From an uncultured Treponema sp. (GTDB lineage Bacteria > Spirochaetota > Spirochaetia > Treponematales > Treponemataceae): DNA of 64,000 bases. Position numbers and translations under genes: made by a program. The notes beneath the pieces were generated by a model. It saw only the letters and a list, made by a program, of their open reading frames with translations, had not been told where the DNA came from and ran no database searches. This document shows positions 34,847 to 43,938 of this stretch, in pieces (positions within the stretch are counted from its first letter, which is position 1; each line of letters starts with the position of its first letter). The stretch covers positions 62,001-126,000 of the forward strand of contig ONPD01000005.1 of the NCBI GenBank assembly GCA_900319625.1. Reading direction: 5' to 3'.

Positions 34847-36100
34847 TTAAATTACATCCATGCGAGGCACGTCAGCAGTGTAGTCTACGCCAGCTACATC
34901 GAAGCCGTTTGTTGCGTAGAAGTCGTGCTTGTAGCCGTCAAGGTCACAGATTTCTGTGATATTGTCGTTGTTTACTTTTGCCATAAGCTTATCAACTTCG
35001 GCCTGAACGTCAGGCTGCATTTCAAGGTCGTCAACGCGGATGCGGTTTTCTTCATCAACAGGAACTTTTCCTGCGCTGGAGTTTTCGCCAGTGTAGAGGC
35101 GCTCAGCAAAAAGGCGTTCCATCTGTTCGATACAGCCTTCGTGAGTTCCCTTAGCCTTCATAACCTTAAAGAGGATTGAAAGGTAAAGAGAAATAATAGG
35201 GATAACTGCAGAAGAACGTGTTACAAGTCCCTTGTTTACAGAAACGTAAGCGGCACCGCCAAGTTCCTTAGCAAGCTTTTCGTTCAAAGTGTGAGCAGTA
35301 GCTTCAAGGTGCTTTTTAGCCTGACCGATAGTTCCGTCGCGGTAAATTGCGTGGCTCAATTCAGGTCCGATGTAAGAATAAGCAACAGTGCGGCAGCCTT
35401 CAGCCAAAACGCCTGCGCTAGAGAGCTGGTCAATCCAGAGCTGCCAGTCTTCACCACCCATTACCTTTACAGTGTTGGCGATTTCTTCTTCGTTAGCAGG
35501 CTCAGCAGCAGATTCCTTCAAAGTGTTTGTAAGAATGTCGATACCGTTTCCTGCGTAAGTCTTTCCAATAGGCTTGATTACAGACTTGTAAAGCACGTGA
35601 GCACCAGTTTCGCTGTTAGGATCAACCTTGTCTGGGTCAGAGCGAACAGGAGAAGCAAGAGAGTAAACGATAAGGTCAAACTTCTTTCCGGCCTTCTTTG
35701 CCTCTTCAATAATCATTTTGCGTGTTTCGTGACTGAAAGCGTCTGCGCTGAAAGTCTCAGTAAAAAGGCCTTCTGCCTTTGCAGCGCGATCAAATGCCAG
35801 GTTGTTGTACCAGCCAGGAGTTCCGCCCTTAGTTTCAGTACCGGCCTTTTCAAAAGAAACACCGATTGTGTCAGCGCCATATTCAAAGGCTGCCGAAATG
35901 CGGCTTGCAAGTCCGTAACCTGTAGAACATCCCAAAACCAGAACAAATTTAGGACCGTTTCCGCCCTCTTTCAAAGATTTTGTTCCGCGTTTTGCTTTCT
36001 GAGCCTTTACAAACTCAATCTGATTTTCAACTTCCTTTGCACATCCAATTGGGTGAGCGTTAAGACACATGTTCGAACGAACCATCGGTTTGATTACCAT
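34847..36100 (-). CDS. Trans-2-enoyl-CoA reductase (NADH), Ter/FabV family
   Basis: Reduces crotonyl-CoA or other 2-enoyl thioesters with NADH, in a fermentative butyryl-CoA route or, for the FabV branch, in fatty acid elongation. 417 aa. N-terminal MVIKPMVRSNMCLNAHPIGC and cofactor loop VLGCSTGYGLASRISAAF are hallmarks, followed by GTPGWYNN and the catalytic Tyr-x8-Lys in IYRDGTIGQAKK. The family's best-known member is from Treponema denticola. Shine-Dalgarno AGGAG lies 8 nt before the ATG. It follows fabF on the same strand across a GC-rich gap. Whether the substrate is CoA- or ACP-bound cannot be read from the sequence. Confidence 0.93.
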   Translation of the reverse strand: MVIKPMVRSNMCLNAHPIGCAKEVENQIEFVKAQKAKRGTKSLKEGGNGPKFVLVLGCSTGYGLASRISAAFEYGADTIGVSFEKAGTETKGGTPGWYNNLAFDRAAKAEGLFTETFSADAFSHETRKMIIEEAKKAGKKFDLIVYSLASPVRSDPDKVDPNSETGAHVLYKSVIKPIGKTYAGNGIDILTNTLKESAAEPANEEEIANTVKVMGGEDWQLWIDQLSSAGVLAEGCRTVAYSYIGPELSHAIYRDGTIGQAKKHLEATAHTLNEKLAKELGGAAYVSVNKGLVTRSSAVIPIISLYLSILFKVMKAKGTHEGCIEQMERLFAERLYTGENSSAGKVPVDEENRIRVDDLEMQPDVQAEVDKLMAKVNNDNITEICDLDGYKHDFYATNGFDVAGVDYTADVPRMDVI

Positions 36101-36231
36101 AGTAAAATCTCCTATTTATTTGGGCGCATCCGCCGCAAGCGGCGGTCGGGTGTTCCGCACTTCGCTAACGCTCACCGTCCTCACTTCGTTGCGGTCGGCT
36201 GCTTCGCAGGTGCTTCATACCCTTGCGCATC
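36101..36231. other. GC-rich extragenic region between fabF and the enoyl-CoA reductase
   Basis: Non-coding, markedly more GC-rich than the flanking genes, with a strong hairpin CGCCGC-AA-GCGGCG near 36130-36145 and several CACTTCG/CTTCGC-like repeats further on. No T-run, so it does not look like a simple terminator. It is not a copy of the three-copy palindromic element. Confidence 0.45.
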
Positions 36232-37491
36232 TTAAAGTTTACGCAAAATCACACATCCGTTGTGACCGCCAAATCCAAGCGAACAGCTTGCGGCAGCCTT
36301 TACCTCACATGGCACACCGGTCTTTGGTGTATAATCCAGATCGCAGCCGTGCTCTAAGTCCGGCTCGTCAAGATTTGCTGTCGGCGGAATAAAGTTTTCT
36401 TCCATTGCTTTAATACAGAAAATAGCTTCGATAGCACCTGCTCCACCTACCATATGGCCGGTTTCACTCTTAGTAGAAGAAACGTGCAGCTTCTTTGCAT
36501 AGTCACCGAAGACATTTTTAATCATTGCAGTTTCGGCAGTATCGTTTGCGCTGGTAGAAGTTCCGTGGGCATTGTAATACTGAACATCTTCCGGCTTCAT
36601 TTCAGCATCCTCAAAAGCAGCCTTCATTGCGGCAACACCGCCCGCTCCGTCCGGGCAAGGAGCTGTAATATGGTAAGCATCGCTTGAAGAACCATAACCT
36701 GCAAGCTCACAAAGGATTTTTGCTCCGCGGGCTTTTGCCTGTTCATATTCTTCCAGAACTAAAACGGCGGCACCTTCTGCCATAACAAAGCCGCTTCTGT
36801 CCTTATCAAAAGGACGGCTGGCAGCCTTAGGATTATCATTGAATTTTGTAGTCAAAGCAGAAAGAGCCTGATAGCAGCCGATATTAAAGCCTGTAACATT
36901 GGCATCTACACCGCCGGCAAAGCAGACGTCAAGGCGGCCGGCACGAATCAAATCAAGGCCAACGCCAAGAGCATCAGTTCCCGAAGCGCAGGCTGTAGAA
37001 ACAGTGTAAGAAGGCCCGTGAATCTGAAAGTGCATTGCAACCTGGGCCGCAGCCTCGTTATTCAAAACAAGGGGAGCGGTAAGAGGAGGAATGCGGGTTA
37101 CGCCGGCAGCCGGGTCATAATATTTTTTGTAGGCAGTTTCCAGATCATCAGAAAGACCGATTCCAACACCGGCAACAATTCCCGATTTTACACCGGTCAA
37201 AGTTTCTGCATTGTATCCGGCCTGATTTCCAGCCTCAATGCTGGCAGCAAGCAGGAATTTTGAAAAGCGGGACATCTTTCTTGCAAGCTTTCTGTCTACA
37301 CCGTAATTTTCAAGAGAAAAATTCTTTACCTCACCGGCAATCTGAACAAGATGATTAGAAGCATCAAAAAGCGTAATTTTATCAATTCCGCTTTCGCCGT
37401 TTTTTACTTTATTCCAGGTGTCCGAAACATTATTTCCACAGGAAGAAACACAACCAATTCCTGTTACTACTACCCGTCTTCGAGTCATCAT
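36232..37491 (-). CDS. fabF: 3-oxoacyl-ACP synthase II
   Basis: Elongating beta-ketoacyl-ACP synthase. 419 aa thiolase fold with the Cys-His-His triad: STACASGTDAL (Cys near 168), NAHGTSTSANDTAE and KSETGHMVGGAGAIE. GFVMAEGAAVLVLEEYEQA is also typical. Two ATGs lie in a row (37491 and 37488); Shine-Dalgarno GAGGT suits the second slightly better. It is transcribed toward the enoyl-CoA reductase gene, and together they could supply two steps of a fatty-acid cycle. No acpP or fabG is nearby. Confidence 0.95.
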   Translation of the reverse strand: MMTRRRVVVTGIGCVSSCGNNVSDTWNKVKNGESGIDKITLFDASNHLVQIAGEVKNFSLENYGVDRKLARKMSRFSKFLLAASIEAGNQAGYNAETLTGVKSGIVAGVGIGLSDDLETAYKKYYDPAAGVTRIPPLTAPLVLNNEAAAQVAMHFQIHGPSYTVSTACASGTDALGVGLDLIRAGRLDVCFAGGVDANVTGFNIGCYQALSALTTKFNDNPKAASRPFDKDRSGFVMAEGAAVLVLEEYEQAKARGAKILCELAGYGSSSDAYHITAPCPDGAGGVAAMKAAFEDAEMKPEDVQYYNAHGTSTSANDTAETAMIKNVFGDYAKKLHVSSTKSETGHMVGGAGAIEAIFCIKAMEENFIPPTANLDEPDLEHGCDLDYTPKTGVPCEVKAAASCSLGFGGHNGCVILRKL

Positions 37492-37563
37492 CTACCTCAT
37501 TATAAATTGAATATTATAATAGTATATTATTATGACAAATTAGTCAATTTTGTCGAAATAAAA

Positions 37564-39048
37564 CTAGAATTTTCCTTCTGCCATGCTGCCATCCCGCATC
37601 ATCGAAAATTTTTCCATCGGGTAATTCTTCAGATTCTCCAGAACCTTTCGACCGTCAGCCTTACTCAAAAGAGCCTCTCTGGCCTTGGAAATTTCTACTT
37701 CAGTTTTATGACGGGAAGGACCGCCTACGCAGCCGCCCGAACAAATCATTCCTTCAATAAAATCTTCCTGCAGCATGCCGAACTTAAGCTGACCGATTGC
37801 CTTTTTACATTCCATTCCGCCTGCGCATTTAGAAAGCTTAATATCGCTAACGTCCTCGCCGCGCTCCTTCATACATTCCAGAACGGCATTTGCAACACCA
37901 CCGCTGGCAGCAAAGCGTTTTCCCCAGACAGAAGCCTCCTGGTAAGAATCCTCAACACTTTCAAAATCAAGGTCACGGCTGCGCATAAGGGAGCGGAGCT
38001 CACCGTAAGTAATAACGTAGTCGGCATTGTCCGGAATTGTCGGGTCATTTGATTCAGATTTTTTAGCGATACAAGGGCCCACAAAAACCGTCACGCAGCC
38101 AGGGTGAGTCAGCTTAAGGTAGCGGGAAATTGCGCACATAGGAGAAACAGTATTTGACATATTTTCCTTAAAGATTTCAGGATAGTGCTGGCGCAGCATG
38201 TTGATAAAGGCCGGACAGCAGGAAGTTGTCATCTTCTTTCCTGTCTTGCGGGCTTCGGCCCATTCAAGAGATTCGTAGGCCGCAGTCATATCACCGCCAA
38301 GACCAACCTCAACCATATCAGCAAAGCCCAGTTTTTTAAGGACAGCCTTTACAGCCGCCATACTGATATTTTCACCAAACTGACCTTCTGTGGCAGGTGC
38401 GCACATGGCAATCACTTCTTTTCCGGCAAGAATATCGTTAATGATATTTACAAGATAAGTTTTGGAACCGATGGCTCCAAAAGGACAGTTATGAATGCAC
38501 TGACCGCACTGGATGCATTTTTCTTCGTTTATGCGGCAAAAACCGTATTCATCGTAGGTGATGGCTCCGACCGGGCAGGCTTTTTTGCAGGGACGCTCAA
38601 TATGAACGATGGCACCGTAAGGGCAGGCCTTTGCGCACATTCCGCATTCCTTACATTTTGCGGAATCAATATGCATGCGCACATCACCCGGAGTAATCGC
38701 GTTGAAACGGCAGGAATTGATGCAGGGACGCCCCATACAAAAGCGGCAGCTGTCAGTAACAGAAAAGGCCGAAATAGGACAGTCATCGCAGGCCGCATTG
38801 ATTACCTGAACGACACATTTACTTTCAGGATTATCAGAAGGACATTCGGCACAGGCAAGCCGGATTCTCTGGCGGACAATCTCCCTTTCCTTATAAACAC
38901 AGCAGTACTGAGACTTAGGGCCGGGAACAATTTTATAAATCAATTTTTCCTTTTCTTCGTCGTTTAATTTTCCATCCCAGGCCAGGCGACAAACTTCTTC
39001 CATGATTTTGTGCTTAAAAGAAACAATGCCCTTATCATTCGTTACCAT
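37564..39048 (-). CDS. Monomeric [FeFe] hydrogenase, group B type
   Basis: 494 aa. The N-terminal half holds a Cys-rich segment and several ferredoxin-type clusters (CKECGMCAKACPYGA, CIQCGQCIHNCPFGA). The H-cluster domain has the motifs TSCCPAF (about 272-278), GPCIAKK (about 322-328) and GGCVGGP (about 436-442). The TSCCP and PCIAKK variants place it with group B rather than the classical TSCSP group A enzymes. Predicted to evolve or consume H2 with ferredoxin; physiological direction is unknown. The maturases HydE, HydF and HydG are not in the window. Shine-Dalgarno AGAGGA lies 5 nt before the ATG. Confidence 0.92.
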   Translation of the reverse strand: MVTNDKGIVSFKHKIMEEVCRLAWDGKLNDEEKEKLIYKIVPGPKSQYCCVYKEREIVRQRIRLACAECPSDNPESKCVVQVINAACDDCPISAFSVTDSCRFCMGRPCINSCRFNAITPGDVRMHIDSAKCKECGMCAKACPYGAIVHIERPCKKACPVGAITYDEYGFCRINEEKCIQCGQCIHNCPFGAIGSKTYLVNIINDILAGKEVIAMCAPATEGQFGENISMAAVKAVLKKLGFADMVEVGLGGDMTAAYESLEWAEARKTGKKMTTSCCPAFINMLRQHYPEIFKENMSNTVSPMCAISRYLKLTHPGCVTVFVGPCIAKKSESNDPTIPDNADYVITYGELRSLMRSRDLDFESVEDSYQEASVWGKRFAASGGVANAVLECMKERGEDVSDIKLSKCAGGMECKKAIGQLKFGMLQEDFIEGMICSGGCVGGPSRHKTEVEISKAREALLSKADGRKVLENLKNYPMEKFSMMRDGSMAEGKF

Positions 39049-39165
39049 ACAATTCCTCTTAAAAAAAACTATTTTGCTCTGGCAGGATTATATCATAAAA
39101 AGGGATATTATAGGTAGATAAAAGCTTCTATATAGTTTAATTGGATAAAAAGACGAAAAAATGAA

Positions 39166-40266
39166 TCATTTTCTACGCCTTCCACCTGAAAGAAGAACAA
39201 AAAGCGGCGGGCAGATTTTTGAAAGAAGGATTCCAACTCCAAGACTGAGGCCTATGTCCAGAAGACAGGCTAAAATAAATTGAACTAAACTTCTGAAAGC
39301 TCCTCCATATTCTTGAACTGCTGTTATTCGGAAGGTAATTCTTTTTACAATTTCTAACAATATGGGTGAATGAAAAGCGTAAGCAAAAAAGGTATATGGG
39401 GCAAGATTTTTGGCAAGACTAAAGGCACATTCATTTTTTATGATAATGTTAGAAAACTTTAAAAGTCCTAAAATGCCAGAAAATATAAACAGGAAGAAAA
39501 AGATACTGTGATGAATGCCACCATTTTGATTATATCCACGATTTTTAAAGAAAAATAAAAAGCTTGTAACTGATATGAGTAATAGTTCAAAACATCTGAA
39601 TTTATCAGTAAAGAAGAAAAAGTCCATTTTATATACAGAGCAAGTTATTCCTAGTTCAAAAAAGAAAAGCGAAATTGGCAGTATTATTATTAATGATGGT
39701 AACATAAAGTATGCACATCCAGATAATACAAGTGTAATTAATGGTATTTTTTTTACAAAAAAATAAATTATTGGTGATAATAAAACCAATATGAATAAAT
39801 CTCTTAAAAACCAGAAACTACCAACAAAGGTAAAAATATAACCGTGATAATATCCTGCAAATCTAACTAAATATTCATATGCTCCCCATTCACGCCAATC
39901 AGCAAGAGGATTTCCATACATAAAATGAAAATGTTTTAACACCAGCCAGCCTATGAAATATAAAACAGTCCAAATTGTATAAGGCACAAATATCGAACGG
40001 AAGCGTTTTTTCAAAGTAGCAAAATATGAATCATCAGATGAAGCTAACAAAAATCCTGAAAAGAAGAAAAACACAGGAACTGCTATTTCACCTAAACCAT
40101 TTGCAAAAAACTCCTTTATAAAAGTAACTGCAGTCGGTTCAGAAAAAGGCATTTCATGCATAAAAAGATCTTTCACAATCGCATTATGCTTAATCATCAC
40201 AAAAAGCATTAGTAAAAAGCGCAGAGAAGTTATCCTTTTTGAAGTGTTTTCATCAATATTTACCAT
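39166..40266 (-). CDS. Acyltransferase family 3 membrane O-acyltransferase
   Basis: 366 aa from the ATG at 40266, preceded by GGAG 8 nt upstream; the longer frame to 40407 would overlap the previous gene deeply. About ten TM helices. The family start is SKRITSLRFLLMLFVMIKHNA (family His at about 19, position read by eye), followed by EIAVPVFFFFSGFLL. Such proteins move acyl groups (often acetyl) onto exported sugars or peptidoglycan. It overlaps the YidC-like/sulfatase gene by 14 nt and is the last gene of the surface-polysaccharide operon. The acceptor is inferred to be the exported glycan. Confidence 0.85.
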   Translation of the reverse strand: MVNIDENTSKRITSLRFLLMLFVMIKHNAIVKDLFMHEMPFSEPTAVTFIKEFFANGLGEIAVPVFFFFSGFLLASSDDSYFATLKKRFRSIFVPYTIWTVLYFIGWLVLKHFHFMYGNPLADWREWGAYEYLVRFAGYYHGYIFTFVGSFWFLRDLFILVLLSPIIYFFVKKIPLITLVLSGCAYFMLPSLIIILPISLFFFELGITCSVYKMDFFFFTDKFRCFELLLISVTSFLFFFKNRGYNQNGGIHHSIFFFLFIFSGILGLLKFSNIIIKNECAFSLAKNLAPYTFFAYAFHSPILLEIVKRITFRITAVQEYGGAFRSLVQFILACLLDIGLSLGVGILLSKICPPLFVLLSGGRRRK

Positions 40267-42958
40267 CAAGACATCTCCAGTTTTTTTCTTCAAATATTGA
40301 TTCCTGTATATACCAGCCAATTTCAGGATCCAATGTAAAAACTTTTTTTGATTCCAGTTGTTTGTTATTCCATTCTTGGGATGTCGGTAAATAGACATTA
40401 ACACCATTAGTTTTATTTTGTTGAAATAGCTTTCCTGTGAAAGGATTTACATCTGAAATGTCAAGTCCTTTTTTTGAAAGAAATAAGGTATCGGCATTTG
40501 TCATAAATGAATAGTCAGTTTTAATCTCATCATTTGAATTAAAATCTTTGTATAATAACAAACAATTAAGTCCTGAAGATACTGCGCCTGGCATCCTTTT
40601 AAAATCCATAAACTTATTCAACTGATAAGATGGACCATGGTCAGAAACTATAATTATTCTCGTATTATCATAGCAATTGTTGTCTCTAAGATAATTCAGC
40701 CATTTTCCTATCGCTTTCATGCTTGCACAATTCACATCATAATGCATCATCACAGCAGTATCTAATGAAAAATATTCTTTCCTTTTAAGTCCATGGTTAA
40801 GAGGTTTTTCATAATCCTTGTCAAGAAATATCGGTGAATGAGTTGCATCATTTCCAAAGAAAATATAATTATTATTTTGTGATTCAAAATCTGTTAATCT
40901 GTCCAAATAGTAAAGTGGAGCAAATGTTGCAATAAAAATTTCAGGATCTATAGATGTATCTAAAGTAGAACTTCTGCAAAGAAAATAAAATGTTGAACGC
41001 AAAGCTGGAAAAAGCATAAGCAGAATACTAAAATTTTTAATTTCTTTGATTGTTATCTTTTCTTGAATAATTTTTTCATAATCATTATTTAAAACATTTC
41101 TCTTGTAAATGTCAGAGTATTTATCAAAAAGTTCATAGCATTTTACATTCTGCATTGGAGCTGAAAAAATATCTTCTCCCTTAAACACATAATTTGGGAA
41201 TATTGGATCTGAAACAACTACATCATAGCCAGCATTGTTAAATAATGTTGGTGCAACTTTTAAAGCTTCATTATGTTTATCTTTTAATAACTCAGAAGGC
41301 CGCTTATTCATTTCTTCCTGAGTATACTCATAGCCTGCAAGCATTGCCGGTGAGGCCGGAAGTGTAAAAGTTGAGAAACTTACAGTATTTGGATAATAAG
41401 TAAATCCATTAAAAGTTTCTCTTAATTCCGGCAACTCGTTAATTATGTGAGAAAAGAATGAGCCTGCTGCTCTGTCTAAAAAGAGAATAACTACATTTTT
41501 TTCGGTTTTACTTAAATGAAATATTGGAGATATTTCTGTTTCGACAGATTTCTGGCTTTTACTAATCTGTGGGGTAGGAATTTTCTTAAACTCTGATTGT
41601 ATATAATGAATTTTAATAAATGAAAAAATAATCTCAGAAAAAAGAAATATAAATACAACAGCATTCATAATTCCTTTCTTCTTGTTTTCAAGCATATAAA
41701 ATAAAAATAGTATTATTACAGAAAAAACTAAAGGAAGAAGCGTCTGAAAAATTTTAGTCTTTTTCAAATTACTTGCATCCTGGATTCTAAAATTTAAGTT
41801 TATAATTCCATAATCCTGGGTAAATATAAATACATTTAGAAGTGCCGCAACAAATATGAAAAATAATATGTAGGGAAGAATAAATTTAACTTTCTTATTA
41901 AAAAGTTTGAAAATACATAGAGGCCAGAAAACAAAGAAACCTATAAAAACATAAAGGGAAGACAAAATATAAGTGAGAGGATTGTTTATTTCTCCTAAAT
42001 ATGAAAATTCTTCAGGACTTGTTGCAATAATCCTGGAAGGAATCAGCAGGCCTGATAAAATTGCAAGTGATAATCCAGACAGAATAAGCAAAAGTGTTTT
42101 TTCTTCATTGTATTCCAACTGTTTTGTTGAAAATTTTTTTACACTTTTAGAAATATAAGGAATGGCTGTAATGATACAGGCAAAAGAATATAAAAAGCAT
42201 TTTTTACTTAGAGATTCAACTCTGAAAGCGGCAAGAATGGTAATTATGCAAAAAACTGGGGCAAGTACGATATAAGCGAGTTTGCCAGGATTCTTTGAAC
42301 TTAAAACGATATTTTTAAACAAGGAAAATAAATTATTCAGAATCCAGTAAATTACAAGCCCTGAGGGAGAATTATACAAAAGTGCCAGAAAAATGAATGG
42401 AATTACTACTATCTGTATTTTTTCTCTAATAAGAGAATCCTTTGCATATACGAAACCTGATATCAGATTTATAAGTGTCATTAAAACTGGTAAAATATTG
42501 ATTGAAAAATTGTTTCCAAACGTTATTATTTTGTCAGGGGCTGCTAAATTTCTAAAAAATAAAATTTCTGCTCCATTTAATAATTCACAATGTGATAAAT
42601 AATGATATGCTGCGATGAAAAAAGGAATTTCAATTAAAATTGAAAGGGAACTTCTGAAAACATATAGCGGATGATAATTACATTCCCTATAATAGGTTTG
42701 AATCATCATAAACTGTTCGTCACCCTTAAAAGCTGTTTTTATACGTTTTAATTGTGGCTGCATCTTCTTATTCAATTCACGCTCATTTGCTTGAATTGAA
42801 TCCGCAATATTATAAAGTGGCAGAGCTAAAAAGTTTATAATGGTACTTATTCCGATAATTGCACCAAAAATACCGACCTGTGGAAATTTATTAATAATAA
42901 AATTAAAGCACCAGTCAATAATTAATTCTATTGGCGAAATTATAATGTTATAAATCAT
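40253..42958 (-). CDS. YidC/Oxa1-like membrane domain fused to a sulfatase-superfamily domain
   Basis: 901 aa. Residues 1-220 have the YidC/Oxa1 layout: PQVGIFGAIIGISTIINFLA with LPLYNIADS, ELNKKMQPQLKRIKTAFKGD, YHPLYVFRSSLSILIEIPFF, and LYNSPSGLVIYWILNNLFSL. At the site where insertases keep an Arg in the hydrophilic groove this protein has Asn42. About six more TM helices follow (227-460). Residues ~480-901 form an extracytoplasmic alkaline-phosphatase/sulfatase-like domain: VVILFLDRAAG (metal Asp ~488), FSTFTLPASPAMLAG (nucleophile Thr/Ser region) and IIIVSDHGPSY (metal Asp-His ~769). Such domains often transfer phosphoethanolamine or phosphoglycerol to glycans. It overlaps its upstream and downstream genes. 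Role in glycan modification is inferred. Confidence 0.82.
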   Translation of the reverse strand: MIYNIIISPIELIIDWCFNFIINKFPQVGIFGAIIGISTIINFLALPLYNIADSIQANERELNKKMQPQLKRIKTAFKGDEQFMMIQTYYRECNYHPLYVFRSSLSILIEIPFFIAAYHYLSHCELLNGAEILFFRNLAAPDKIITFGNNFSINILPVLMTLINLISGFVYAKDSLIREKIQIVVIPFIFLALLYNSPSGLVIYWILNNLFSLFKNIVLSSKNPGKLAYIVLAPVFCIITILAAFRVESLSKKCFLYSFACIITAIPYISKSVKKFSTKQLEYNEEKTLLLILSGLSLAILSGLLIPSRIIATSPEEFSYLGEINNPLTYILSSLYVFIGFFVFWPLCIFKLFNKKVKFILPYILFFIFVAALLNVFIFTQDYGIINLNFRIQDASNLKKTKIFQTLLPLVFSVIILFLFYMLENKKKGIMNAVVFIFLFSEIIFSFIKIHYIQSEFKKIPTPQISKSQKSVETEISPIFHLSKTEKNVVILFLDRAAGSFFSHIINELPELRETFNGFTYYPNTVSFSTFTLPASPAMLAGYEYTQEEMNKRPSELLKDKHNEALKVAPTLFNNAGYDVVVSDPIFPNYVFKGEDIFSAPMQNVKCYELFDKYSDIYKRNVLNNDYEKIIQEKITIKEIKNFSILLMLFPALRSTFYFLCRSSTLDTSIDPEIFIATFAPLYYLDRLTDFESQNNNYIFFGNDATHSPIFLDKDYEKPLNHGLKRKEYFSLDTAVMMHYDVNCASMKAIGKWLNYLRDNNCYDNTRIIIVSDHGPSYQLNKFMDFKRMPGAVSSGLNCLLLYKDFNSNDEIKTDYSFMTNADTLFLSKKGLDISDVNPFTGKLFQQNKTNGVNVYLPTSQEWNNKQLESKKVFTLDPEIGWYIQESIFEEKNWRCLDGKY

Positions 42959-43938
42959 CGCTTGTTCCCTTTATCTTCAAAAATCCATCTTAAAAACATA
43001 ATCATACCCCAAACAGCGAGATCAAAAGCTATTCTCAAAAGCAGGGTTCCATATTCATCAAATCTTGACGTAAAATTTGTATGCCATGGAAAAAACATAA
43101 ACTCTAAATCATGTATTGTCAGAAGAAGTATAGAATGCTGACCTATAAAATATGGTAAGCGTAATATTTTTCCGCCATTTGCAAGATAGGAGTCTACAGT
43201 TCTGCAAAGAATAATTACTGCAATACAGGCAACAAAACTGCAGGGAATTGCAAATCGTGGATCTCCTAAATAAAAAAGTCCCAGGTTAAAATATGAATGA
43301 GGCAAAAATATTTGCCAGATTATCAAAGCGAAAAATAAAATGAGAACAGCATGTTTTTCTAAAACTTCTATTACATTATATTTTCTTGCATATCTTCCGC
43401 AAAATAAAAAGAACATAAAAAATGGAACTTTTTCAAACTGCTGATAAAAACCATGAAAACCAGGAATTTTACAAATAAAAAATCCAGATAAAAAGACAAG
43501 AATAAAAAGAACAGGATTTTCAAACTTTTTTACTAATATAAGGTTATAGAATAATCTAGCCCAGAACAATACACACAAAAACCAGGGAACATGAATTGCA
43601 TAAACACATGTAGTATAGAGTTTTTCAATTACTTCAGAAGGAGAAAGTTTATCGCGAACTGTATATCCAAATACTTCCAGAAAATAAATTATAAGCATTG
43701 GTACATAAAGTGACAGAAATGACTTTTTCAACTTTAACCAGTAAGTTTTCCAGCAATCAACATCCCCCATCGTAAATCCGGAAAGAATTACAAAAAGTGG
43801 AATATGAAATGAGTAAATCATTCTCTGAGGTATACTTCCAAGACGCAAGGTATGCCCCGCAATAACACAGAGCATCAAAAAGCCTTTTGCGGTGTCTATC
43901 CAGGAAATGCGTTCTTTTGCTCTTTCTTTTGAAATCAT
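42955..43938 (-). CDS. Acyltransferase family 3 membrane protein
   Basis: 327 aa, about ten TM helices. It opens with RISWIDTAKGFLMLCVIAGH (the His of the family motif) and has YSFHIPLFVILSGFTMG, as in O-acetyltransferases of cell-surface sugars. It overlaps the ABC ATPase gene by 4 nt (ATGA) upstream and the YidC-like fusion gene by 4 nt downstream, so all are one tightly coupled translation unit. It is a different subgroup from the acyltransferase at 39166-40266, so two distinct acyl decorations are plausible. Confidence 0.85.
   Translation of the reverse strand: MISKERAKERISWIDTAKGFLMLCVIAGHTLRLGSIPQRMIYSFHIPLFVILSGFTMGDVDCWKTYWLKLKKSFLSLYVPMLIIYFLEVFGYTVRDKLSPSEVIEKLYTTCVYAIHVPWFLCVLFWARLFYNLILVKKFENPVLFILVFLSGFFICKIPGFHGFYQQFEKVPFFMFFLFCGRYARKYNVIEVLEKHAVLILFFALIIWQIFLPHSYFNLGLFYLGDPRFAIPCSFVACIAVIILCRTVDSYLANGGKILRLPYFIGQHSILLLTIHDLEFMFFPWHTNFTSRFDEYGTLLLRIAFDLAVWGMIMFLRWIFEDKGNKR

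Noticed and set aside
35291..36235. Plus-strand open frame of 314 codons
   Set aside because: It lies antisense within the trans-2-enoyl-CoA reductase gene, has no ribosome-binding site or family resemblance, and is a shadow of the real gene's codon use.
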